Source: Acidimicrobiales bacterium
GTDB lineage: Bacteria; Actinomycetota; Acidimicrobiia; Acidimicrobiales; Acidimicrobilacustridaceae
Assembly (NCBI GenBank): GCA_023261915.1
Contig: JALRFT010000166.1
Span: 1 to 9,766, forward strand
Direction: 5' to 3'
Length of the DNA: 9,766 bases
The notes beneath the pieces were generated by a model. The model was not told the DNA's origin and ran no database searches. It saw nothing but the letters and a program-made list of their open reading frames with translations. Shown piece after piece: positions 1 to 6,201 of the stretch. The position numbers and the translations under genes were made by a program. Numbering within the stretch: position 1 is the first letter of the stretch; each line of letters opens with the position of its first letter.

Positions 1-100
1 CACGATTCCGAATTACGACTGGGGGACGGCCACCTCCCGGCCACCGGTGAGCACCACCGTTCCGAGCTCAACCACATCCACAACTGAAGCTGGCCCTTGA
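1..100 (+). other. Unresolved 3' end of an upstream gene (partial)
   Basis: No complete gene fits here. Two + frames are open from the window edge. One ends at a TGA at 85-87 and reads as a His-rich tail. The other ends at a TGA at 98-100 and reads as a Ser/Thr/Pro-rich tail (including VPSSTTSTTEAGP), the sort of composition seen in linkers or tails of secreted actinobacterial proteins. Third-position GC does not clearly favour either. A short - strand reading of the same DNA (stop at 13-15) also looks protein-like but has only a weak GTG start and overlaps the start of the next gene. I infer that a + strand gene enters from the left, but I cannot name it. Confidence 0.3.
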
Positions 101-133
101 CCCGCTACATCGTGGTGGGGCGCCACGCGCCCG

Positions 134-871
134 GTGGAACCGTGCGATGATGCGGTCGTGACGGCCTACGACGAGCTCCTCGAGGTTCAGGCACTTGACC
201 TGTCGCTCCAGCAGCTCGCTCACCGTCGGGCCAACCTGCCTGAGCAGGCAGCACTCGATGCGAACAGCGCCCGACGCACAGGTGTCGAGTCAGCACGTAG
301 CGAGGTCGATGCCGCCCATCGGGAACTGGTGCGGCGCCAGCACCTCCTCGAGGACGAGATCAATCAAGTGCGCGGTCGGGCCGAGACCCACGAGGCGACC
401 CTCTACTCGGGGTCGGTGAACAATCCCCGAGAACTCCAGGCCCTCCAAGACGACATTGAGGCACTGCGTCGGCGACAGCGGGCTCTTGAAGATGACGACC
501 TCGAGATCATGGAAGAACTCGAACCGGTGGTGGCGGCTCTTGCCGAGTTCGATGCCCAACTGACCGTCCTCGCCGACGAGGCGAGTCAGCTCCAAGCCGC
601 TCTCGGTTCGGTCACGGCCGACATTGACGCCGAGACGGCGCGCATCGGCCAGGAGCGGAGTGATCTGGCGGCAGGGATTGATGCTGACGTGCTCGCCGAT
701 TACGAGCAGCTTCGGGTCCAGTGCGGGGGGGTCGGCATCGCCCGACTGGAGGGTGGTCATTGCGGCGGTTGTCACCTGGCCCTGTCCGCAGTCGAGGTGG
801 ATCGCATCCGCAAACTGCCCGGTGACGCCCGGGTGGTGTGTGAGGAGTGTGGTCGGCTCCTCGTGCGCTGA
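134..871 (+). CDS. Coiled-coil protein with C-terminal C4 zinc ribbon (COG1579 type)
   Basis: Cytoplasmic protein of about 245 residues. Residues ~10-190 are almost entirely charged heptad-like helix rich in Glu, Arg, Leu and Ala, consistent with a long antiparallel coiled coil. The C terminus carries two CxxC pairs, Cys210/Cys213 (CGGC) and Cys236/Cys239 (CEEC), which form a zinc ribbon. The architecture and length match the COG1579 family; the mycobacterial homologue Rv2229c sits between a Nif3-like gene and an RNase H/phosphatase gene. The YSGSVNNPRELQALQ segment (~92-106) is the typical conserved patch at the hairpin turn. Exact function is unsettled in the family; a nucleic-acid-binding role is often suggested. 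The start is uncertain: GTG at 134 gives the longest form, but GTG at 158 (VTAYDELLEVQ...) aligns as well with the family's usual short N terminus. Neither has a strong ribosome binding site. Confidence 0.85.
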   Translation: MEPCDDAVVTAYDELLEVQALDLSLQQLAHRRANLPEQAALDANSARRTGVESARSEVDAAHRELVRRQHLLEDEINQVRGRAETHEATLYSGSVNNPRELQALQDDIEALRRRQRALEDDDLEIMEELEPVVAALAEFDAQLTVLADEASQLQAALGSVTADIDAETARIGQERSDLAAGIDADVLADYEQLRVQCGGVGIARLEGGHCGGCHLALSAVEVDRIRKLPGDARVVCEECGRLLVR

Positions 872-890
872 GGATCCTGACCGGGCCCCG

Positions 891-1376
891 ATGTTCCTGT
901 GGTTTGCCGGCCTGAGTGTCGTCATCGTCTGGCAGGTCTTCCGATCGCCGGCACTCGACTATCGCCTCGTGATGCTGGGCGCAGTGCTGCCGGTCGGCGA
1001 GATCATTTTCGGTGGGCCCCGTTTGCTGCACACGTTGTTGTTCGCGGTTCTTTTGCTGGCCGTCGTCATGTTGGCCACGCGCCAGCAGCGACTGTTGCGT
1101 CGTCGCCTCATCAGTTTTCCGATCGGGTTGTTCATGCACCTGGTTCTCGACGGGGTGTGGGCGGTGGCTGACGTGTTCTGGTGGCCGGCGTTCGGCTTCG
1201 ACTTCGGAACGGGCACGTTGCCCGAGCTCGACCGACCCGCAGGGCTTGTGATCCTCTTCGAACTTGTCGGTGCTGGAGCGCTGGTGTGGTGCTGGCGGGC
1301 ATTCGGGTTCTCCGATCGGGCTCGCTTCGATGTCTTTGTCCGCACGGGGCAGTTGCCCCGGGACCTGGTGGCCTGA
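891..1376 (+). CDS. Small multi-pass membrane protein, YdjM/DUF457-like
   Basis: Integral membrane protein of 161 residues with about five hydrophobic segments (roughly 2-17, 26-42, 44-62, 73-98 and 115-136). Between and inside them lie conserved-looking polar residues: Asp23 (DYR), Glu37, His47 (LLHTLL), His83 and Asp87 (HLVLD), and Asp94. A Gly-Ala-x-Leu-Pro stretch, then a mid-membrane His, then HLxLD is the pattern of the YdjM/YbcI (DUF457) membrane-bound 'metal-dependent hydrolase' group; I infer kinship from this pattern only. The reading frame is open well upstream, but an earlier start would lie inside the zinc-ribbon gene. ATG 891, 19 bases after that gene's stop, begins right at the first hydrophobic segment and was chosen. 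No strong ribosome binding site is visible, so translational coupling is likely. Three bases separate its stop from the next gene's GTG. Function unknown; it could be a lineage-specific protein. Confidence 0.72.
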   Translation: MFLWFAGLSVVIVWQVFRSPALDYRLVMLGAVLPVGEIIFGGPRLLHTLLFAVLLLAVVMLATRQQRLLRRRLISFPIGLFMHLVLDGVWAVADVFWWPAFGFDFGTGTLPELDRPAGLVILFELVGAGALVWCWRAFGFSDRARFDVFVRTGQLPRDLVA

Positions 1377-1379
1377 GCC

Positions 1380-1973
1380 GTGTTGATCATCGTCCGCCAC
1401 GGTCGGACCGAACTCAACGCCACCCGCCGCCTCCTCGGTCGCCTCAATCCACCGCTTGACCCGCTGGGGGAGGCGCAGGCTGCTGCCGTTGCGGATCGGT
1501 TGCGGTCTGGCTCGGTGCGTCGGGTAGTGAGCTCACCGTTGCTCCGTGCCCGCCAGACGGCTGAGGCCATCGCTGCCGCAACACAGTCCGCCACCGAGAT
1601 TGACGATCGGTGGATTGAGGTCGACTACGGCGTCTTCGACGGGATGCCACTCGCTGAGGTGCCGGCTGAGGTGTGGGCGTCGTGGCGGAACGATTCTGGA
1701 TTCGCTCCGCCGGAGGGCGAGTCCCTCGCCGCCGTGCGCACACGGGTGACCGACGCCTGCGAAGAACTCCTCACCGACGTCACTGAGCATGACGGTGACG
1801 TCGTTGTCGTCACCCATGTTTCTCCCATCAAGGCGGCCGTGTGTTGGACGTTGGGCGTCGATGACGGTGTGAGCTGGAGAACTTTCGTGTCGCCGGGCTC
1901 CATCACGAGGGTTGGTGCAGGCCCTGGTGGTCCTGTGCTGCACACCTTCAACGAGTCGTCTCTCAGCGCCTGA
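1380..1973 (+). CDS. Histidine phosphatase (phosphoglycerate mutase-like) family protein
   Basis: Cytosolic enzyme of 197 residues with the complete histidine phosphatase core. The RHG motif (Arg6-His7-Gly8) gives the phosphohistidine nucleophile. SSPLLRARQTAEAI (~50-63) supplies the second phosphate-binding arginine. Glu80 in WIEVDYGVFDGM is the likely proton donor, and His146 in VVTHVSPIKA is the second catalytic histidine. Length fits a cofactor-dependent phosphatase (CobC/GpmB-like) rather than the ~250-residue glycolytic dPGM. Substrate cannot be read from sequence. In mycobacteria the gene next to the zinc-ribbon protein is a fused RNase H-phosphatase (Rv2228c); here only the phosphatase module is present. 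The start is the GTG three bases after the preceding TGA, placing the RHG near residue 7 as is usual. The preceding two genes and this one form a tight co-directional cluster. Confidence 0.9.
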   Translation: MLIIVRHGRTELNATRRLLGRLNPPLDPLGEAQAAAVADRLRSGSVRRVVSSPLLRARQTAEAIAAATQSATEIDDRWIEVDYGVFDGMPLAEVPAEVWASWRNDSGFAPPEGESLAAVRTRVTDACEELLTDVTEHDGDVVVVTHVSPIKAAVCWTLGVDDGVSWRTFVSPGSITRVGAGPGGPVLHTFNESSLSA

Positions 1974-2042
1974 TCCGCAACCTGCCATCTCTTTGGGTCC
2001 TCGGTGTCGGCAGGGCCGCAGGTGGTAGAACAGGGGTCTTGT

Positions 2043-2057
2043 CCGTCCGCAGGACGG
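2043..2057 (+). promoter_or_regulatory. Leader hairpin upstream of the ABC importer operon
   Basis: A perfect 6-base inverted repeat, CCGTCC-GCA-GGACGG, lies in the 101-base spacer before the substrate-binding protein gene. In RNA it would form a compact stem with a 3-base loop, extendable by two G-U wobbles, ending 5 bases before the ribosome binding site. It could stabilise the leader, tune translation or be half of an operator; there is no run of T, so it is not an intrinsic terminator. No clear -35/-10 pair was found in the spacer, only a weak TAGAAC at 2026-2031. The role is inferred. Confidence 0.35.
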
Positions 2058-2062
2058 GTTCC

Positions 2063-2070
2063 AGAGGGGG
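2063..2070 (+). promoter_or_regulatory. Strong ribosome binding site deciding the start of the substrate-binding protein
   Basis: AGAGGGGG sits four bases before ATG 2075. The frame is open further upstream to a TTG/GTC stretch, but this site and the fact that the signal peptide begins directly at ATG 2075 (MKRILVLL) settle the start there. Confidence 0.6.
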
Positions 2071-2074
2071 GTCG

Positions 2075-3382
2075 ATGAAGCGGATTCTCGTGCTACTCAC
2101 AATGGTGGGCGTCCTCGGAGCGCTCAGCGCCTGCAGCGAGCCCGAACCGTCCACGAGCGCCTCCTCCACGGCGGGTGACGACGCTCGTGGCGCTGCCTGT
2201 GCCGACCTCGATCTGCTCGCCTGCGCCCGTCTCGGCACGCTTGCGGATCTGGTTCCTGCCCAAGCCACCGCGGCCACGGGCGAGCCCATCCGTCTCGGTA
2301 TGGTCAACCAGGAGAACACTCCGGTGGGCTCGTTTCCCGAACTCTCCGCTGCGGTGCAGGCGGCGGCGACGTTTGTGAACGAGCAACTCGGCGGTGTCGG
2401 GGGTCGGCCGATTCAGGTGGAGGTGTGTAACACCAACTTCTCTGCTGAAGGCTCGACCGCCTGCGGTCAGCAGTTCGCTGAAGCCGGAGTTCCCGCTGTG
2501 CTCGGTGGTATCGACATCTTCGGCAATGCCGTCGACGTGCTCAACACGAATGCCATCCCGTTCGTCGGGGGGATTCCCGTCAGTACGCAGTCGGTGACGG
2601 CCCCGAACTCGTTCCAGTGGAGCGGGGGGACCTGGGGTGCGGCAGTGGCTTTCGCCGACTGGGCGGCAACCCGTCTCAACGCCAAGTCGGTCTCGATCGT
2701 CTACGGCGAATTCGGCTCGATCGCCGACAGTGCCGGCTATGGGCGCACCGTGCTTGAGTCGCGTGGGGTGGCCACCCAGATGGTCCCGTACCCGATCATC
2801 ACCACTGACCTCACCTCGCCGCTGACGGCGGCGATGTCGACCAATCCCGAGGCGCTGGTGGTCCTCGCAGCCGACACCGGCTGTAAGGCGGCCTTCGATG
2901 GGGTGCGCACGCTCGGCATCACCGTTCCCGTGTTCTACGTGGGCGCCTGCGCCTCACCCGCCATCGTGTCGAGCGTGCCGCCGGAGGCCACCGAGGGTGC
3001 GCTGTTCAACGTGGAGGGTCAGGTGTCGACCTCGAATCCCGATCCCGACTTCGCCCTCTACGCCGAGGTGCTCGAGACCTACGGCGATGGCCTCAATCCG
3101 GTCGGAGCCTCAACAGTGAGCTTCCGTGCCTTCATGAACCTCTACGCCGTGCTCTCAGGTCTCGACACCGACGTGACGGCCTCGAGCGTCACGTCGGCAC
3201 TCGCTGCCCAGCGGGACACCCCGAGCTTCATGGGTCATCCCTATACCTGTGATCGCCAGCAGTTCGAGGGTCTACCGGCGATGTGCTCGCCCCAGCAGAT
3301 CATGGTCGAGATGCGCAACCGCGAGGTCGTGCAGGTCTCGGACTGGATCGATGTGGGTGCCATCTACGCAGCGTCGTTGTGA
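2075..3382 (+). CDS. LivK-type ABC transporter substrate-binding lipoprotein
   Basis: Extracytoplasmic solute receptor of 435 residues for the importer encoded immediately downstream. The N terminus is a lipoprotein signal: MKR, a hydrophobic core, and a lipobox LSAC ending at Cys20, the lipidated residue. A Ser/Thr/Glu/Asp linker (~21-40) tethers it to the membrane. From about residue 71 (IRLGMVNQENTPVG) the two-lobed periplasmic-binding fold of the branched-chain amino acid/amide receptor family follows, with typical landmarks: VQAAATFVNEQLGGVGG, GRPIQVEV, the hinge-region VLGGID, and the second-lobe WAATRLNAKSVSIVY. The mature part holds eight further cysteines in apparent pairs, which may form disulfides outside the cell. 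Substrate is not determinable; family members bind leucine/isoleucine/valine, other amino acids, amides, urea or aromatic acids. It is first in the operon, as usual, with its own spacer and ribosome binding site. Confidence 0.92.
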   Translation: MKRILVLLTMVGVLGALSACSEPEPSTSASSTAGDDARGAACADLDLLACARLGTLADLVPAQATAATGEPIRLGMVNQENTPVGSFPELSAAVQAAATFVNEQLGGVGGRPIQVEVCNTNFSAEGSTACGQQFAEAGVPAVLGGIDIFGNAVDVLNTNAIPFVGGIPVSTQSVTAPNSFQWSGGTWGAAVAFADWAATRLNAKSVSIVYGEFGSIADSAGYGRTVLESRGVATQMVPYPIITTDLTSPLTAAMSTNPEALVVLAADTGCKAAFDGVRTLGITVPVFYVGACASPAIVSSVPPEATEGALFNVEGQVSTSNPDPDFALYAEVLETYGDGLNPVGASTVSFRAFMNLYAVLSGLDTDVTASSVTSALAAQRDTPSFMGHPYTCDRQQFEGLPAMCSPQQIMVEMRNREVVQVSDWIDVGAIYAASL

Positions 3383-3387
3383 CTCCT

Positions 3388-3403
3388 CGGCGCTGCTGCG
3401 CTG
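3388..3403 (+). promoter_or_regulatory. Intercistronic hairpin between receptor and permease genes
   Basis: CGGCGC-TGCT-GCGCTG forms a 6-base-pair stem (one G-U) with a four-base loop, starting six bases after the receptor stop codon. ABC operons often carry such a stem here; by protecting the 3' end of the receptor message it lets the receptor be made in excess over the permease. No T-run follows, so it would not terminate fully. High GC makes chance stems common, so the role is an inference. Confidence 0.25.
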
Positions 3404-3430
3404 ACCGGCGGCTCTGACGTGGGAAGCTCG

Positions 3431-5413
3431 ATGGGGTACCTGCTCGCCGGGCTCGGCGGTGGTGCCGTGGTGGCCGCGCTGGCCATCGGGTTGGTGCTCT
3501 GTTTCCGCACTTCGGGGGTTGTGAACTTCGCCTACGGCGCCATGGGCATGTACCTCGCCTATGTGTTCTTTGAGCTGCGACGTACGGGTGACCTCTTGTT
3601 GCCGGTGGTTGGTTTGCCGTCGCGTGTGCCGATCGTGGCGCGCCCCACGGTGGCCACCGCCTTGCTCATCATGATCGTGGTCGCCGCCCTGTTGGGGGCG
3701 GCCGTCCACTGGTTGGTGTTCCGGCCGTTGCGCAATGCGCCACCGCTGGCCCGAGTCGTGGCGTCGTTGGGTCTGCTCATCTACCTCCAGGAGGTGGTGC
3801 GTCTCGGGGTGCCACCCTCGAGTGCGGCCACCGCCGAGCGGGTCACCCTGCTGCCGGAGAATCCCGTGGAGGTGCTCAGCACCACGGTGAGTGCCAACCG
3901 ACTGTTGTTGGCGGCGTTGGCCGTGACGGTGGCGGCGGTCTTGTGGGCGGTTTACCGCTTCACCCGCTTCGGCCTCGCCACCCGGGCGGCCGCCGACAAC
4001 GACAAGGGGGCGCTTCTCGCCGGCCTCAGCCCTGACCGTCTCGGCATCGTGAACTGGGCGGTGGCGGCCGTGCTCGGAGGGTTGGCCGTCGTCCTCATTG
4101 AGCCCATTGCCGGGCTCAATCCGACCACCACGCCCCTGTTGGTGGTGCCCGCCCTCGCCGCTGCGCTCCTCGGTGGCCTGCGCTCCTTCGGTCTGGCCAC
4201 GGCAGCCGGTCTCGGTATCGGGATGGTGCAGTCGCTGATCCTCGGCTGGGCTGTGTCGCCATCGACAACCTGGCTGCCCGACTGGGTGCCGGTGACTGGC
4301 CTGCAACAGGCCATCCCCGTGGCATTGGTCTTGGTGGCACTCGTGTGGCGCGGGGGAGTGCTCCCAACCCGTTCGGCCGTTCCCGAACAGTCCTTGCCTC
4401 CCTCGCCCACTCCTCAGCGGGTCTGGCTCTGGGTGGTGGTGTTGTCGGGTCTGGTGCTCACCGGACTGTTCACGCTGGGTGCGAGCTATCGCCAGGCCAT
4501 CATCGTGACGCTCGTCTATGCCTTGCTGACGCTGTCGATCGTGGTGATCAGCGGCTACGTGGGGCAGGTATCCCTCGCCCAACTGGCGTTTGCTGGTGTG
4601 GCCGGATTCAGTGTCATCCGCTTGCTCGACGGAGGCGTGCCCTTCGTGGTTGCCGTCGTGCTCGCCGCCCTGGTGGCCACGGTCCTCGGGGTGTTGGTCG
4701 GCCTCCCCGCCACCCGGGTGCGCGGCATGAGTTTGGCGGTGGCCACGTTGGCCCTCGCGGTCGCCATCGATGATCTCGTGCTCGATTCCGTTGCGCTCTC
4801 GGGCGGTCCTGCAGGACGGCCGGTGCCTTCCCCGACCTTCTTTGGCTTCGACATCGGGGTCACCGGTGTGGGGGCGGAGAACTTCCGTCCCATCTACGGG
4901 GTCGTCGTGCTCGTTGCGGTCGTCATTGCCTACGTCGTCGTCGCCAACCTGCGGCGAGGAGCGACCGGAGTTCGGTGGCTGGCGGTGCGGGCAAACGAGC
5001 GGGCGGCGGCAGCAGCGGGGATCAATGTGGCGCGCACCAAGTTGACGGCGTTCGCCCTGTCGTCGTTTCTCGCCGGGCTCAGTGGTGTGTTCCTGGCCCT
5101 GTCCTCGACCACGCTTTCCCCGACCTCGTTCATCGTCATCGGCGCTCTCGTGGCTGTCGCCCTGACCTACCTCAGCGGGGTGTCGAGCCTCGCCGGGGCG
5201 TTGGTGGCAGCCACGCTGGCCCAGGCGGGTGTCGTCACCACCTTCATGAACGGTCTCAGTGGTGGGTCGGCCGGGGAGTACGTCTTCGCCCTGACGGGCC
5301 TCGTACTCGTCGTGGTCACCATCACCGCGCCCGAAGGCATCACCGGTGTGGTGCGCAACCGATTCGCCGCGCTCGCTGCCCGGCGCCGCATCACCGCAGC
5401 GGAGTCGGCATGA
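3431..5413 (+). CDS. Fused LivH-LivM branched-chain amino acid-type ABC permease
   Basis: Inner-membrane channel protein of 660 residues carrying both HAAT permease domains in one chain. The first half (~1-305) is LivH-like: CFRTSGVVNFAYGAMGMYLAY (~24-44) is the family's N-terminal signature, and ATRAAADNDKGALLAGL (~182-198) is the cytoplasmic coupling loop that contacts an ATPase. A Pro/Ser-rich linker (~310-330) follows. The second half is LivM-like: ISGYVGQVSLAQLAFAGVAGF is its signature, and VRANERAAAAAGI (~519-531) its coupling loop, followed by the usual SSFLAGLSGVFLAL. LivH and LivM are normally separate ~300-residue proteins, so the double length fits a true fusion; no internal stop or ribosome binding site is needed. 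I chose ATG 3431 because GGGAAG (3421-3426) precedes it at proper spacing; a GTG at 3419 in the same frame would add four residues. The stop overlaps the next start (ATGA). Confidence 0.92.
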   Translation: MGYLLAGLGGGAVVAALAIGLVLCFRTSGVVNFAYGAMGMYLAYVFFELRRTGDLLLPVVGLPSRVPIVARPTVATALLIMIVVAALLGAAVHWLVFRPLRNAPPLARVVASLGLLIYLQEVVRLGVPPSSAATAERVTLLPENPVEVLSTTVSANRLLLAALAVTVAAVLWAVYRFTRFGLATRAAADNDKGALLAGLSPDRLGIVNWAVAAVLGGLAVVLIEPIAGLNPTTTPLLVVPALAAALLGGLRSFGLATAAGLGIGMVQSLILGWAVSPSTTWLPDWVPVTGLQQAIPVALVLVALVWRGGVLPTRSAVPEQSLPPSPTPQRVWLWVVVLSGLVLTGLFTLGASYRQAIIVTLVYALLTLSIVVISGYVGQVSLAQLAFAGVAGFSVIRLLDGGVPFVVAVVLAALVATVLGVLVGLPATRVRGMSLAVATLALAVAIDDLVLDSVALSGGPAGRPVPSPTFFGFDIGVTGVGAENFRPIYGVVVLVAVVIAYVVVANLRRGATGVRWLAVRANERAAAAAGINVARTKLTAFALSSFLAGLSGVFLALSSTTLSPTSFIVIGALVAVALTYLSGVSSLAGALVAATLAQAGVVTTFMNGLSGGSAGEYVFALTGLVLVVVTITAPEGITGVVRNRFAALAARRRITAAESA

Positions 5414-6201
5414 ATAGCGTCAACACCACGCCGGCGCTCGCAGTGGCGGAGCTCACCGTTGACTACGGCGGGGTACGGGCACTCGACGACGTGACCTTCA
5501 CCGTCGCACCGGGAGAGATCGTGGGTCTGATTGGGCCCAACGGAGCGGGAAAGACCACCTGCATCGATGCCATCACCGGGTTCGCCACCGCCCGCACGGG
5601 ACGGGTCATGCTCGGGCAGACCAATCTGGGGGAGTCTGCGCCCCATCGCATCGCCGCCGCCGGCTTGTCGCGGACGTTCCAGTCGCTGGAACTCTTCGAT
5701 GACTTGAGTGTCGCCGACAACGTCGCGGTGGGGCTCGCCACCGTCGCACCGGCCGCCGTATGGACCGACGTGTTCGGGAGGGGACGTCGCCGCGAGGTGG
5801 CCCCGGCGGTGCGGGACATGCTCGACCACCTCGGGCTCAGTGATGTCGCTGATCGTCGACCCGATGCACTGTCCAACGGTGCCCGCCACCTCGTGGCCAT
5901 GGGGCGCGCCCTCGTGTCCCAGCCCAAGGTGGTGTGCCTCGACGAACCGGCGGCCGGACTCGACACCACTGAGACCGAAGGCCTCGCCACGGTCATTGCT
6001 GGTCTCGTGGATCTGGGGACGTCGGTTCTGTTGGTGGACCATGACATGGACCTCGTCTTCGGCACATGCCACAAGGTCGTGGCGCTCGACTTCGGTCACG
6101 TGATCGCCAGCGGCACGCCCGCTGAGGTCCGCCGTAATGCGCTCGTGCGAGAGGCCTACCTCGGGACCCTCCACCCCGGGTCCACTGGAGGGCAGTCATG
6201 A
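5410..6201 (+). CDS. livG: LivG-type ABC transporter ATP-binding protein
   Basis: Cytoplasmic ATPase of 263 residues, one of the two that drive the HAAT importer. Walker A is GPNGAGKTT at 42-50, Walker B ends in Asp178-Glu179 (VCLDEP), and the switch histidine is His211 (LLVDHDMDLV). RTFQSLELFDDLSVADNV contains the Q-loop and the region typical of LivG. The ABC signature is unusual: LSNGARHLVAMGRAL (from 154) rather than the common LSYGQQR of LivG, so the usual Gln after the Gly is Ala. The core Ser and Gly are kept, and activity is likely. The ATG overlaps the permease stop (ATGA) and has GGAG at 5401-5404. The frame is open far upstream, but that part is an out-of-frame reading of the permease and was excluded. 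Confidence 0.93.
   Translation: MNSVNTTPALAVAELTVDYGGVRALDDVTFTVAPGEIVGLIGPNGAGKTTCIDAITGFATARTGRVMLGQTNLGESAPHRIAAAGLSRTFQSLELFDDLSVADNVAVGLATVAPAAVWTDVFGRGRRREVAPAVRDMLDHLGLSDVADRRPDALSNGARHLVAMGRALVSQPKVVCLDEPAAGLDTTETEGLATVIAGLVDLGTSVLLVDHDMDLVFGTCHKVVALDFGHVIASGTPAEVRRNALVREAYLGTLHPGSTGGQS

Noticed and set aside
15..130. A small - strand gene ending at a TAA at 13-15 with a valine-rich, protein-like C terminus.
   Set aside because: Only a short GTG-initiated frame is available, without a ribosome binding site, and it runs into the start of the zinc-ribbon gene.
612..1400. A 262-codon - strand frame across the zinc-ribbon and membrane protein genes.
   Set aside because: It has an Asp/Gln/His/Pro-rich low-complexity product, typical of an antisense shadow.
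3272..4582. A 436-codon open frame on the - strand opposite the receptor and permease genes.
   Set aside because: Its product is a His/Gln/Arg/Gly-rich string with no domain, and the + strand carries two well-recognised transporter genes. Long antisense frames are expected in GC-rich coding DNA.
4975..5409. Upstream in-frame extension of LivG into the permease gene.
   Set aside because: This would overlap ~430 bases of clear LivM coding sequence, while ATG 5410 has a ribosome binding site and places Walker A at the normal distance.
5167..6174. A 335-codon - strand frame opposite the LivG gene.
   Set aside because: Composition is unlike a folded protein, and the + strand has complete ABC ATPase motifs.
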